Shown: positions 7,793 through 15,828 of the stretch, one piece after another | Layout: each line of letters starts with the position of its first letter | Position numbering within the stretch: the stretch's first letter is position 1 | Source: Planobispora rosea | GTDB taxonomy: Bacteria > Actinomycetota > Actinomycetes > Streptosporangiales > Streptosporangiaceae | Direction: 5' to 3' | Assembly (NCBI RefSeq): GCF_014648175.1 | Contig: NZ_BMQP01000020.1 | Location: 1-64,000 of the forward strand | Length of the DNA: 64,000 nt | Made by a program: the position numbers and the translations under genes | Notes under the pieces: generated by a model | The model's database searches: none | Told to the model about the DNA's origin: nothing | What the model saw: the letters and a program-made list of their open reading frames with translations, nothing else

Positions 7793-8749
7793 ATGGCGAC
7801 CTATGGCTTCCACTCCTCACACGAGCAGATCCACCCCGCCGCGCTGCTGAAGGCGGTGGTCCGGGCCGAACAGGCGGGATTCGCCGCGGCGATGTCGTCG
7901 GACCACTTCTCCCCGTGGAGCGCGCGCCAGGGCCAGTCCGGCTTCGCCTGGTCCTGGCTGGGCGCGGCGCTCCAGGCGACGGAGCTGCGCTTCGGCGTGG
8001 TCAACGCCCCCGGCCAGCGGTACCACCCGGCCATCATCGCCCAGGCGATCGGCACCCTCGCCGCGATGTTCCCCGGCCGGTTCTGGGCCGCCCTGGGCAC
8101 CGGGGAGGCGAGCAACGAGCACATCACCGGGGAGGGCTGGCCCCGCAAATCGGTGCGTACGGCCCGGCTGCGCGAGTGCGTCGACGTCATCCGGGCGCTG
8201 CTGTCCGGGGAGGAGGTCAGCCACGACGGCCTGGTGACCGTGGACCGTGCCCGGCTGTGGACCCGCCCGGAGACCCCGCCGGAGCTGGTGGGGGCGGCGG
8301 TGAGCGTCGAGACGGCGCGGTGGTGCGCGGAATGGGCCGACGGGCTGATCACGGTGAACGCGCCGACCGAGACGCTGCGTCAGATGGTCGAGGCGTACCG
8401 GGGCGCGGGCGGCCGGGGGCGGCTGGCGCTCCAGGTTCACCTGAGCTGGGCCGAGGACGACGACAAGGCCCTGGCCATCGCCCACGACCAGTGGCGGAGC
8501 AACACCTTCCGCCCGCCCGTCTGCTGGGACCTGGACACCGCCGAGCTCTTCGACGTGGTGTCCGAGGACGTGCCGCCGTCCAAGGTCGCCGAGGTGGTCA
8601 ACGTCTCCTCGGACCTGGGATGGCACGCCGCCCGGCTGAACGAGTACGCGGAGCTGGGCTTCGAGGAGATCTACCTGCACCACGTCGGCAGGGAGCAGGA
8701 GGCGTTCATCGACGCCTTCGGCGCGAAGGTCCTGCCCCAGCTCGCCTGA
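7793..8749 (+). CDS. LLM-class flavin oxidoreductase (TIGR03885-like, non-F420)
   Basis: This 318-residue TIM-barrel protein of the luciferase-like monooxygenase superfamily opens with YGFHSSHEQIHPAALLKAV and has AAMSSDHFSPW. The central segment GTGEASNEHITGEGWP carries the phosphate/flavin-binding region seen in F420- or FMN-dependent members. This particular N-terminus matches what I recall of the family annotated as probable non-F420 flavinoid oxidoreductase. Substrate unknown. The start is ATG 7793. It is monocistronic, followed by a repeat array and a convergent gene. Confidence 0.85.
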   Translation: MATYGFHSSHEQIHPAALLKAVVRAEQAGFAAAMSSDHFSPWSARQGQSGFAWSWLGAALQATELRFGVVNAPGQRYHPAIIAQAIGTLAAMFPGRFWAALGTGEASNEHITGEGWPRKSVRTARLRECVDVIRALLSGEEVSHDGLVTVDRARLWTRPETPPELVGAAVSVETARWCAEWADGLITVNAPTETLRQMVEAYRGAGGRGRLALQVHLSWAEDDDKALAIAHDQWRSNTFRPPVCWDLDTAELFDVVSEDVPPSKVAEVVNVSSDLGWHAARLNEYAELGFEEIYLHHVGREQEAFIDAFGAKVLPQLA

Positions 8750-8820
8750 CCCCTGCTCACCCGGGCTCCGGCACCGCGGGGGTCACGGCCTCACGGCCCT
8801 GCGGCCCGGCCGCCCCGCGG

Positions 8821-8900
8821 TGCCGTATGGGATCCCGTGCCGTATGGGATCCCGTGCCGTATGGGATCCCGTGCCGTATGGGATCCCGTGCCGTACGGCA
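8821..8900. repeat. 17-bp tandem repeat, 4 perfect copies
   Basis: TGCCGTATGGGATCCCG is repeated four times without change (8821-8888) and followed by the palindrome TGCCGTACGGCA (8889-8900). Each unit contains the palindrome GGGATCCC, so the transcript could fold in several registers. It lies between convergent genes ending at 8749 and 8924 and may serve as a terminator. There are no spacers, so it is not a CRISPR array. Confidence 0.9.
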
Positions 8901-8923
8901 CCGGCCCGGGTGGAGGACCCCTG

Positions 8924-9700
8924 TCAGCTCCAGAGGATTCTGGCCTTCTCCCGCCACAGGGCGAGGACGTCCCGGTCGCCGCGCACGTCGAGTCCGCCGG
9001 CGTCCGCCCGGTTCCACAGCAGGAGGTACAGCTCTGCCGCGGGACCGGAGATCACGCAGTCGGCGTCGTCCCGCGCGCCGGGGGTGACGGTCCGCCCGTC
9101 CGGCTCCACCCGGATCGTCCAGGAAGCCGCTCGATCAGTGGCGCGGACGGCCAGGCTGACCGGCGGATCGGCGACCAGCCGCCCTCGCGGCCTGGCGTAG
9201 AAACCGTCGAAGAGCTCGTCGACGCCGTCGGCGGCCAGGGCGGGGTCGATCGGGGTGATCTTCCCGGTGGCGGACTCGGCGTCCACCCGGTGGATCGTGG
9301 TCTCGTGCGCCTGCCGCCGGGCCCAGAACGCCAGCGGGGAGGGCGCCCGCAGGAAGGCCCAGCACGCGAGATCGGGATCGGCCTGCTCCAGGGTGCCGAC
9401 CAGCGCGGCGTGGCCGTCACGGAACCAGCTGATCAGCGTGTCGTCGGCCGGGCAGGAGAAGAACTCCGTCTCCTCCTCGTCCGTGAACGGCTCCGCCTTC
9501 CCGGTGGCGACGTACGCCGTCGCCCAGCGGTGCACCCCGCCGGTGTGGCCGAGCAGGTCCCGCACCGTCCAGCCGGGACACGTCGGCACCGGGGCGTCCA
9601 GTCCCGCCTGCGACGCGGCCTCGGCCATCCGTACCCCGGCGTCCCGCAACGCGGCTACGTGATCTCTTATCTCCACGAGGGGATTGTGCCACCTCCTCAC
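8924..9700 (-). CDS. Maleylpyruvate isomerase-like (TIGR03083) mycothiol-dependent protein
   Basis: This protein of about 258 residues has an N-terminal MDMPI/DinB-like four-helix domain. It includes PTCPGWTVRDLLGHTGGVHRW, whose first His and later RRQAHETTIHRVDAE supply the metal ligands. A C-terminal SCP2-like domain follows (ending AELYLLLWNRAD and WREKARILWS). Family members use mycothiol, the actinobacterial thiol cofactor, for isomerisation or detoxification. The start is uncertain: GTG 9700 and GTG 9676 are both possible, with a GAGGAGG-like sequence lying between them. Confidence 0.85.
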   Translation of the reverse strand: MRRWHNPLVEIRDHVAALRDAGVRMAEAASQAGLDAPVPTCPGWTVRDLLGHTGGVHRWATAYVATGKAEPFTDEEETEFFSCPADDTLISWFRDGHAALVGTLEQADPDLACWAFLRAPSPLAFWARRQAHETTIHRVDAESATGKITPIDPALAADGVDELFDGFYARPRGRLVADPPVSLAVRATDRAASWTIRVEPDGRTVTPGARDDADCVISGPAAELYLLLWNRADAGGLDVRGDRDVLALWREKARILWS

Positions 9701-10145
9701 CGGACCGGCCCGGGAGAGGCCGCCGGCCGGGGCGTGAAGGGCGCCGGAAAAGGCCCGGCGGCCAGGTCGATCGTGGTACGGAACATTCCAATCGATCTTC
9801 GTTATGGTGATCCTAAACGGTCCTTAAGCTGCCGATAAGATTTATGCGCGCTCCTGCGTGATAGAAAAAATCAACTTCACTCGGCACGAAGGAGCAGCCC
9901 GCCGTGAGCACCCCCCGCAGCCTCACCGCGTCCCAGGACGCGCAGGCCGTCCGCGCGGACGGCGAGGTCGGGGCGCGTCGGCACGGCATCCGCCGGTGGC
10001 CGCCCGTGCCGCGGTCCACGACTCCGGGAAGCCGCCGTCACGGCGCCGTGCGTTTTCGTTGAATTTGCCGGGATGGGCCGGATGGCCATTCTTTGAATTT
10101 GTTCATCAATTCTGTATTTGATTAATCGATGGTAGGGAACGGTAC
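9701..10145. other. 445-base region with no certain gene
   Basis: This stretch is unusually AT-rich for the window in two places: around 9790-9870, and 10060-10135, where TTGAATTTG recurs at 10059 and 10095. The second patch lies directly before the LPMO gene and is the likely promoter region. One short frame with a ribosome-binding site (9904-10062) is listed separately. No RNA gene or known riboswitch is recognised. Confidence 0.6.
9904..10062 (+). CDS. Possible 52-residue peptide
   Basis: GTG 9904 is preceded by AAGGAG at a good distance, and the frame ends at TGA 10062. The peptide is Arg/Pro-rich (MSTPRSLTASQDAQAVRADG at the start) and matches no family I know. Codon usage does not separate it from random high-GC sequence. 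It may be a remnant or a leader before the LPMO gene. Low confidence. Confidence 0.25.
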   Translation: MSTPRSLTASQDAQAVRADGEVGARRHGIRRWPPVPRSTTPGSRRHGAVRFR

Positions 10146-10958
10146 ATGAGAAGGACTCTCACGCTCGCCGCGGTCTCCTCGTTCGCCTTCGGCGCCACGG
10201 TTTTCGCCGCCTCCCCGGCGATGGCCCACGGCTACGTGTCGGCGCCGCCGAGCCGCCAGGCGTTCTGCGCCCAGGGCAAGATCGCCTGCGGCAACGTCAA
10301 GTACGAGCCGCAGAGCGTGGAGGGCCCCAAGGGCCAGCGCAACTGCAACGCCGGCATCGCCGCCTTCGCCGAGCTGAACGACGACTCGAAGGCCTGGCCG
10401 ACCACCGCCGTCGGGACCAGCGTCAACTTCAGCTGGGTGCTGACCGCCCGGCACGCGACCAGCACGTGGGAGTACTACATCGGCAACAAGCTGATCGCGT
10501 CCTTCAACGACAACGGCAGGCAGCCCGGCGCGACGGTGACCCACAACGTGAACCTCGCCGGCTACAGCGGCAAGCAGAAGGTCCTGGCCGTCTGGAACAT
10601 CGCCGACACCGCCAACGCCTTCTACTCCTGCATCGACCTGCAGGTCGGCGGCTCCGGCGGCGGCACCGCCCCGACCCCCGCCCCCACCCCCACCAAGAAC
10701 CCCACGACCCCCGCCCCGACCCCGGCACCGACCAGGACCCCGGCTCCGCTCCCGAGCCCCACCTCGGTCCCGAAGCCGACGGCCGTCCCGACGACCTTCC
10801 CCACGACCCCCGCCGGGACGTGGCGCCTGGGCGGCAAGTACACGATCGGTAACGTCGTCACCTACCAGGGCGTCAAGTACCGGTGCCTCCAGTCGCACAC
10901 CGCCTACGGCGACTGGGCGCCGCCGAAGGTCCCCGCCCTCTGGAAGCGCCTGGGCTGA
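10146..10958 (+). CDS. Secreted lytic polysaccharide monooxygenase (AA10) with C-terminal CBM5/12
   Basis: This 270-residue secreted copper enzyme oxidatively cleaves chitin or cellulose. The signal peptide is residues 1-27, cleaved at AMA|H so that His28 becomes the N-terminal copper-brace His. The mature N-terminus HGYVSAPPSRQAFCAQGKIA is the chitin-active AA10 signature. His103 in LTARHATSTWEYY is the second copper ligand. A Pro/Thr linker (about residues 178-225) leads to a small chitin-binding module with the CBM5/12 pattern (residues about 228-270: GTWRLGGKYTIGNVVTYQG, then WAPPKVPALW). Two terminator-like hairpins follow. Confidence 0.95.
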   Translation: MRRTLTLAAVSSFAFGATVFAASPAMAHGYVSAPPSRQAFCAQGKIACGNVKYEPQSVEGPKGQRNCNAGIAAFAELNDDSKAWPTTAVGTSVNFSWVLTARHATSTWEYYIGNKLIASFNDNGRQPGATVTHNVNLAGYSGKQKVLAVWNIADTANAFYSCIDLQVGGSGGGTAPTPAPTPTKNPTTPAPTPAPTRTPAPLPSPTSVPKPTAVPTTFPTTPAGTWRLGGKYTIGNVVTYQGVKYRCLQSHTAYGDWAPPKVPALWKRLG

Positions 10959-11003
10959 CAGGCGGCGGGCGCCGTGCCACCCTCGGGTACGGTGCCCGCC
11001 GGC

Positions 11004-11032
11004 GGGCCGGGGCGTGTCGCACGCCCCGGCCC
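11004..11032 (+). terminator. Hairpin after the LPMO gene
   Basis: GGGCCGGGGCGT and ACGCCCCGGCCC form a perfect 12-bp stem with a 5-base loop, 46 bases after the LPMO stop. A weaker stem between GGCGGGCGCCGT and ACGGTGCCCGCC lies just before it. The right arm is part of a 19-bp unit repeated twice and a half (11020-11066), allowing alternative pairings. There is no T-tract, as usual in actinomycetes. Confidence 0.65.
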
Positions 11033-11085
11033 GCACGACACGCCCCGGCCCGCACGACACGCCCCGATCTAGGGAACCGCCCCCC

Positions 11086-11733
11086 ATGAAACGCTCCGCT
11101 CTCACCCTCGTCCTCGTTCTGAGCACGCTGACCGTCTCGGCCTGCGGGAGCACGGACGCCTCGCATCACCGCACCGGCCACGGGGCCCACGGGTCCGGCG
11201 GCACGACGCACGCGACGGAGCGGGTGACGGAGCAGGTGACGGACGGCGGGACGGGAGCGGGCACCACGGCCGGGGCCTTCAACGCCGCCGACGTGATGTT
11301 CCTGCAGATGATGATTCCGCACGACCGACGGGGCGTGGAGCTGGCCATGCTGGCCGCCACCCGCTCCTCGCGGGAGGAGGTGCGGACACTGGCGGCGGAG
11401 ATCGTGGCGGCCCAAAGCGACCAGGTCCAGGTCATGACCGATCGGCTGACGGCCTGGAAGCAGCCGCTGGAGGCGGAGGCGCACGCCCACGACGCCCACG
11501 GCGGCCTGCACGTCACCGGGCCCGAGGTGGTCACCGAGCTGGCGGCGCTGAAGGGCGCCGCCTTCGACACCGCCTTCCTCAACGTGCTGATCGGCCACCA
11601 GCACAACGCCCTGGACATGGCGCGCACCGAGGTGCGGACCGGCAGGAACCCCGAGACGGTGGAGCTGGCGCGGCAGATCGAACGGTTCCGCTCGGAGCAG
11701 GTCAAGCGGATGCTGGCCGAACTGTCCTCCTGA
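11086..11733 (+). CDS. DUF305 lipoprotein
   Basis: This 215-residue exported lipoprotein has the lipobox TVSACG (Cys about residue 20). A His/Gly/Thr-rich linker follows, then a four-helix DUF305 domain. The diagnostic motifs are ADVMFLQMMIPHDRRGVELA and FLNVLIGHQHNALDMARTEV. Members of this ferritin-like family usually read MIPHHxxA; here the second His of the first motif is Asp (PHDRR). Many relatives are associated with copper or metal handling. The upstream His-rich segment (SHHRTGHGAHGSG) would also fit metal binding, but this is inference. Confidence 0.9.
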   Translation: MKRSALTLVLVLSTLTVSACGSTDASHHRTGHGAHGSGGTTHATERVTEQVTDGGTGAGTTAGAFNAADVMFLQMMIPHDRRGVELAMLAATRSSREEVRTLAAEIVAAQSDQVQVMTDRLTAWKQPLEAEAHAHDAHGGLHVTGPEVVTELAALKGAAFDTAFLNVLIGHQHNALDMARTEVRTGRNPETVELARQIERFRSEQVKRMLAELSS

Positions 11734-11846
11734 CCGCACAGGCTGACCGCACAGGCCGCGTGATCGAGCGGGAGCGCCGGTCACCGCCGGACCGGGACGC
11801 GGCGGCGCCGTACCCCGGAAGGCGGGCACCCGTCCCCGGGCACGAC

Positions 11847-11886
11847 GATGATCGACTTATCGGGAGCCGCTCGCTAGGGTTGGGCG
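11847..11886 (+). promoter_or_regulatory. Promoter-like block shared with 14633-14672
   Basis: This 40-base block and the one at 14633 align without gaps, with roughly three quarters of bases identical. Both share GATGATCGACT at the start and CGCTAGGG(T/C)TGGGCG at the end. CTAGGGT resembles an actinomycete -10 element. Each block stands 58 and 38 bases before the GTG start of its gene (11945 and 14711). The two loci are therefore probably paralogous and co-regulated. Confidence 0.55.
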
Positions 11887-11944
11887 GTTTGTGCGATCGC
11901 CGCCCCTCCCGGCAGGCGATCTCCCACCTCTCGGGGAAGTGCGC

Positions 11945-12865
11945 GTGCGTCTCGACCATTCCGGCCGCCGGTACCGTTTCGGGCGGCTCGCCGCCGGCCT
12001 CGCGATCGGCTGTGCGGTCGCCGCCGTCGCGTCCGGCGCCGTCGCGGCGGCCGGTGACGACGGAGCCCTCTGGCGGCTGCTGTTCCCCCTCGGGCGGAGG
12101 TGGGTGGGCGAGGATCTGACGGGGTGGCAGGTGCTGCCCGTGATCCTGGCCGGAGGGGCGCAGGGGTGGGCGCTCTGGCAGATCCTGCGCGGGCGGGCGG
12201 CCGGACCGCGCCCCCGTCTGGACGGGCACGTCCGTGTGCTGCGCGGCCTGCTCTACACCGACCTGGTCCTCAGGCTGGTCTTCTCCCGGCCGCTCAGGCT
12301 CCCCGACCCCTGGTGGGTGGACATTCCCTGGGAGCTCCTGCAGCTGGCCGTCGTGGTGCTGTTCCACCGGGTGCTGAGCGGCACTCCCCGGGTGCTGAGA
12401 CTCGCCGTGCTCGCGACCGGGGCGCTCACCTCGTTGGTCTCGATCGGCCAGGACGTGGCCGGTGCGCTCGGCCGACGGAGCGTCGCGGAGACATCCGACC
12501 TCGCCCTGCTCGGCGGACTGACCTGGTCGTCGTGGCTGGCGCTGCTCCTCGTCGCCCAGGCCCGGGACGGCCGGTGGGGCAGGACGACCGTGTGGACCGG
12601 GGCCGCGTACCCGGTGATGACGCTCCTCATCATGCCGCTGACCTCCGCGGTGCTCCCCGACGACGGGTCCGGGGTCGCGGCGATCGCCAGCCTCTCCGCC
12701 GTATCCGGCCTGCTCATGCCGGTGTGGGTGGCCCGTTCCGCGCACGACCTCGCGGGCCCGCACGCGGAGGCCGTAGCGCGGCCGGAGGGAACGGGACCCG
12801 CCTCCGCGTGCACTACGCCCTGCTCCCGTGGAAGGGCGGGATGCACGGCGTGCAACGGTTGCTGA
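11945..12865 (+). CDS. Polytopic membrane protein, function unknown
   Basis: This protein of about 306 residues has several hydrophobic segments (for example RLAAGLAIGCAVAAVASGAV near the start, then VLPVILAGGAQGWALWQIL, and LLIMPLTSAVLP near the end). The first codons (VRLDHSGRRYRF) resemble the start of the soluble protein at 14711 (VRLLRSARRL), and the upstream promoter block is shared. Its last 20 or so residues (from about 12800) are out of frame with a segment homologous to the end of the 14711 gene, so the natural C-terminus may have been lost. I do not recognise the family. GTG 11945 is preferred because of the homology with 14711. Confidence 0.65.
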   Translation: MRLDHSGRRYRFGRLAAGLAIGCAVAAVASGAVAAAGDDGALWRLLFPLGRRWVGEDLTGWQVLPVILAGGAQGWALWQILRGRAAGPRPRLDGHVRVLRGLLYTDLVLRLVFSRPLRLPDPWWVDIPWELLQLAVVVLFHRVLSGTPRVLRLAVLATGALTSLVSIGQDVAGALGRRSVAETSDLALLGGLTWSSWLALLLVAQARDGRWGRTTVWTGAAYPVMTLLIMPLTSAVLPDDGSGVAAIASLSAVSGLLMPVWVARSAHDLAGPHAEAVARPEGTGPASACTTPCSRGRAGCTACNGC

Positions 12866-12927
12866 TCATGGCCTACCCCGGGCGCGGGGACGGCGTCGTC
12901 GTCCATCGCGAGCGGGCCCGGCCGTGA
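12804..12927 (+). pseudogene. 3' remnant homologous to the end of the 14711-15109 gene
   Basis: In the frame ending at TGA 12927 the translation is LRVHYALLPWKGGMHGVQRL, then LIMAYPGRGDGVVVHRE. This closely matches IRVHHAWLPSGAQRLLIM, then TYPGRGDDVIVHRR at the end of the gene at 14711. The DNA is also alike, with most bases identical over the last 54 codon-aligned bases. There is no start codon of its own and it overlaps the end of the membrane gene in another frame, so it is read as a broken paralog. Confidence 0.65.
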
Positions 12928-12934
12928 TCGCCCG

Positions 12935-14446
12935 TCACGGGCGGCTGATGCGGACGGCGTCCGCGATGATGTACCCGGTTCCCGAGGTCTGCCGGCCGAC
13001 GCCCACGACGTCGTACGTCCCGGCCTTGAGCGAGAACGTCCCGAGGCTGCGCCAGACCCCGCCGCCCGAGCGCTGGTCGACGTAGACCGTCTTGTCACCG
13101 CCGGAGGCCACCACGATGTACGGCGCCGAGCTGTTGTATCCCGGATGCGCCGGGTAGCGGACCTCGACCCGGTACCTGCCGGTGCTGGGGACCTTCATCT
13201 TGTACCGGGCGGGATCGGCGGTGGAGGCCGGGACGGCGAACCGGTAGTCGGGGCCCAGGCGCTGGTCGGAGTAGGTGGAGACGCGCCAGTCTGCGCCGGC
13301 GGTGAACCGGTCGGCGGTGGTGTTGTCCGTGGTGGTCGACCACGGCTTCGTCGAGTTCCCGCCGGTGACGTACTTCATGTACGTGGTCCAGTTCCAGTGG
13401 GGGCCCGGGTCGGTGTGCGTGGCCCCCGGCACCTCCTTGTGGGCGATGATGTGCTTGCGGTCCTTGGGGATGCCGTACTCGTCGCAGAGATGACGGGTCA
13501 GCGCGGCGGAGGCGCGGTACATCGCGTCGGTGAACCACGAGGCGTTGTTGACGAAGCCCTCGTGCTCGATGCCGATGGAGCGGTGGTTGTAGTCCCGGTT
13601 GCCCGCGTGCCAGGCGACGTCCTTGTGCCGCACCATCTGGGTGATGGCGCCGTTCGACGATTTGATCACGTAGTGCGCCGAGACCTTGGCGCCGGGGTTC
13701 TGGAACCAGGAGATGGCGCCCGCGTACGAGCCCTGGGTGACGTGGATGACCACCCGGTCGATCTTCCGGCTCGCCGGGCGGTTGGCGACGGTGTAGTTGC
13801 TCGACCTCGCCGCCACCCAGGACGCGGACGGGTACTCGGCGCCGGGCGCGGCCACCGCGCTGAGATCGGGGACCTCGGCGTAGGGGCCCCGGTCCGCGGT
13901 GACGACCTGCGGCGTCACCGTCACGCCGCGGGCGGTGAACCCGGTGCCGAGCAGCTCGTAGACGGCGTCGGCGTAGAGGCGGGCGGTCTCGGGGGACGAG
14001 GCGTTGCCGTACTTGGCCACGGCCTGGTACCAGCGGCCGATGTCCTTCCTGGCGGCCTCGTCGAGGCCCAGCCCGTCGGCGTGGGCGCGCAGGACCGCCG
14101 CGCCGCCGAGGACGTTCGCCCCGGTGTCGGTGCGCAGCTTGTCCACCGGCAGTCCGGTGAGCTGGGCGGCCTGTTCGAGCGTGTGCGCGGTGGGGTTGCT
14201 GACCAGGTGCATCATGCCGTAGCCGCCCATCGTGCTGGGCTCGCCGCCGTGGTCGTCGAGGTGGGTCTCGGCGTAGGCGAGGGCGGCGAGCAGGTCACGG
14301 GGGACGTCGTATCGGGTCGCGGCGTGATCGAACGCGGCGGGCAGGGGCGTGTCCGGCTCGGCCGCCACGGGCTGAGCAGCCAGGACCAGGAAGGCCACGA
14401 GGGCGGAGGCGACGAGGGCAGCCGGCCGCCGCTGGGCGAACGTCAT
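12935..14446 (-). CDS. Secreted N-acetylmuramoyl-L-alanine amidase, multidomain
   Basis: This 503-residue exported cell-wall hydrolase has a signal peptide at about residues 1-29. A lysozyme/SLT-like helical domain follows (LLAALAYAETHLDDHGG, then YGMMHLVSNPTAH). The Amidase_2/PGRP domain begins IDRVVIHVTQGSYAGAISWF, with zinc-ligand His in VIHVT and further His in WNWTTY-proximal HTDPGPHW and in GIEHEGF. The C-terminal domain (about residues 385-503), ending GTGYIIADAVRISRP, is golvesin/xly-like and probably binds carbohydrate. By family it cleaves the lactyl-peptide amide bond of peptidoglycan. It is convergent with the broken gene at 12927. Confidence 0.92.
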   Translation of the reverse strand: MTFAQRRPAALVASALVAFLVLAAQPVAAEPDTPLPAAFDHAATRYDVPRDLLAALAYAETHLDDHGGEPSTMGGYGMMHLVSNPTAHTLEQAAQLTGLPVDKLRTDTGANVLGGAAVLRAHADGLGLDEAARKDIGRWYQAVAKYGNASSPETARLYADAVYELLGTGFTARGVTVTPQVVTADRGPYAEVPDLSAVAAPGAEYPSASWVAARSSNYTVANRPASRKIDRVVIHVTQGSYAGAISWFQNPGAKVSAHYVIKSSNGAITQMVRHKDVAWHAGNRDYNHRSIGIEHEGFVNNASWFTDAMYRASAALTRHLCDEYGIPKDRKHIIAHKEVPGATHTDPGPHWNWTTYMKYVTGGNSTKPWSTTTDNTTADRFTAGADWRVSTYSDQRLGPDYRFAVPASTADPARYKMKVPSTGRYRVEVRYPAHPGYNSSAPYIVVASGGDKTVYVDQRSGGGVWRSLGTFSLKAGTYDVVGVGRQTSGTGYIIADAVRISRP

Positions 14447-14632
14447 TGAGGTCTCCTTGTCCGGGGGGTCGGTGCAGCACGGTAGAGGAGCCCATGGCGG
14501 TTATCGATGACGTCTGTTACTACCGGTATGAATGAAATTTCTCGATCGCCCGGAGGCTGATGTTTCGTCCGGTGATGGAATCCCGCCGCGACCAGGTGTC
14601 TCCGCTATCGGACCGGGATCGGGGTCCGGGGG

Positions 14633-14672
14633 GATGATCGACTCTGTCGGAGCGAATCGCTAGGGCTGGGCG
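14633..14672 (+). promoter_or_regulatory. Promoter-like block shared with 11847-11886
   Basis: This 40-base copy of the block described at 11847 ends with CGCTAGGGCTGGGCG. It lies 38 bases upstream of GTG 14711. Conservation of this untranslated block between two loci otherwise different in their middle parts suggests a functional promoter. Confidence 0.5.
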
Positions 14673-14710
14673 CTTCGTTCTGTTAGTTTCGTTCGTTCGA
14701 GGAAATCCGC

Positions 14711-15109
14711 GTGCGCCTCCTCCGCTCCGCCCGCCGGTTGTGCGGCGTCTACACCCGCGACGACCCGGTGGAGATCGCCCGCGTCCGTTCGGCCGGTGGC
14801 GTCGACGTTCACGCCGACGCCGTGGCCTGTGTCACGACCGAGACCTACACGCGCCGCCCACCCGTCGAGACCAGGGGCTGGCACCACGTCGTCGAGGTCG
14901 GCTACCGCAGCCCGGGCGGAGAGATCGTCCTCAGTGATCCGATGGGCGGCTCCACGCTGCCCGACCCCGCCCTCAGGGGCAGGGGCGGCGACTACCGGAT
15001 CCGCGTGCACCACGCTTGGCTCCCCTCGGGCGCGCAGCGGCTGCTGATCATGACCTACCCGGGGCGTGGGGACGATGTCATCGTCCATCGCAGGGGGACC
15101 GTCCCGTGA
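14711..15109 (+). CDS. Hypothetical soluble protein (paralog of broken 12.8-kb gene)
   Basis: This 132-residue cytoplasmic protein starts at GTG 14711 with an AGGA-type site about ten bases before. It is rich in beta-forming segments (WHHVVEVGYRSPGGEIVLSD) and ends GAQRLLIMTYPGRGDDVIVH. It has no signal peptide or membrane segment. I recognise no family. Its C-terminal 40 residues, its first ten and its promoter are all echoed at 11.85-12.93 kb, where a membrane protein occupies the middle. Confidence 0.6.
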   Translation: MRLLRSARRLCGVYTRDDPVEIARVRSAGGVDVHADAVACVTTETYTRRPPVETRGWHHVVEVGYRSPGGEIVLSDPMGGSTLPDPALRGRGGDYRIRVHHAWLPSGAQRLLIMTYPGRGDDVIVHRRGTVP

Positions 15110-15270
15110 CCCCGGGCTCGTCCTGCCGGGGGACCCGCCCGGAGGGAAAACCCGCTGGGCGGGGGATGCACCGTGCACGGGAGTCCCGGATCATGGGGGC
15201 CGACGTGTCGGTGATTACGGGTCCTCGCCGTGATACCGGAGGTACGGGCCCGTTGACGGAGGTAATGGAC

Positions 15271-15657
15271 ATGGCGCACTACAGCAGGCTCTACACGGTC
15301 GTGATCGATGTTCCCGAGGCCGACCACGACCGGGAGGTGGAGTTCTGGCAGGGGGCGATCGGCCCGGCGCTGCAGGCGAACGAGCGCTACCCGGAGTACC
15401 ACGGCGCCCTGCTGCACGGGCAGGAGTTCGCGCTGATGATCCAGCGGCTGGGGGAGGGGGAGAGCCGGGTCCACGTCGACATCCACACCGACGACCTGGA
15501 GGCGGAGGTCACGCGGCTGGAGAAGCTGGGCGCCGAGCGGGTGCAGAAGGCGAACGACCATTGGTGGATCATGCGGGACCCGGCGGGGCTGCTGTTCTGC
15601 GTCATCCCGGACGCCCCGGGCAAGCTCAACGACGACAACGCCCAGCGCTGGGACTGA
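15271..15657 (+). CDS. VOC/glyoxalase-like protein
   Basis: This 128-residue single vicinal-oxygen-chelate protein starts MAHYSRLYTVVIDVPEADHD. VHVDIHTDDLEAEVTRLEKL carries the first metal-site His, and MRDPAGLLFCVIPDAP is the typical C-terminal strand. ATG 15271 is chosen over ATG 15265 because GGAGG at 15258-15262 is correctly spaced only for 15271. The family covers glyoxalases, extradiol dioxygenases and resistance proteins; the substrate here is unknown. Confidence 0.85.
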   Translation: MAHYSRLYTVVIDVPEADHDREVEFWQGAIGPALQANERYPEYHGALLHGQEFALMIQRLGEGESRVHVDIHTDDLEAEVTRLEKLGAERVQKANDHWWIMRDPAGLLFCVIPDAPGKLNDDNAQRWD

Positions 15658-15664
15658 GATCTGT

Positions 15665-15684
15665 TGCGAGGCCGGATCCTCGCA
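15665..15684. terminator. Hairpin after VOC gene
   Basis: TGCGAGG and CCTCGCA form a perfect 7-bp stem with a 6-base loop, seven bases after the stop at 15657. It lies in the 171-base gap between convergent genes, which otherwise holds nothing recognisable. Confidence 0.5.
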
Positions 15685-15828
15685 GGGGGCGCGGACTCCG
15701 CATCCGCAGGACGGCGCCACGTGAGTGGAGCCCGGCCGGGTGACTCTCCCGGCGTCCCGCCGAAGCGGCAGGCCGGCCCGCGCCGCCCGGTAGGAGGCCT
15801 TACCGGCGGGACGCGTGCCGGCGGTGTC

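Noticed and set aside
8821..8900. Tandem repeats considered as a CRISPR array.
   Set aside because: Units are adjacent with no spacers, and no cas gene is in the window.
14447..14632. A c-di-AMP (ydaO-type) riboswitch before the cell-wall amidase gene, as seen for some actinomycete wall hydrolases.
   Set aside because: I could not find the conserved sequence blocks of that class in the leader on the minus strand.
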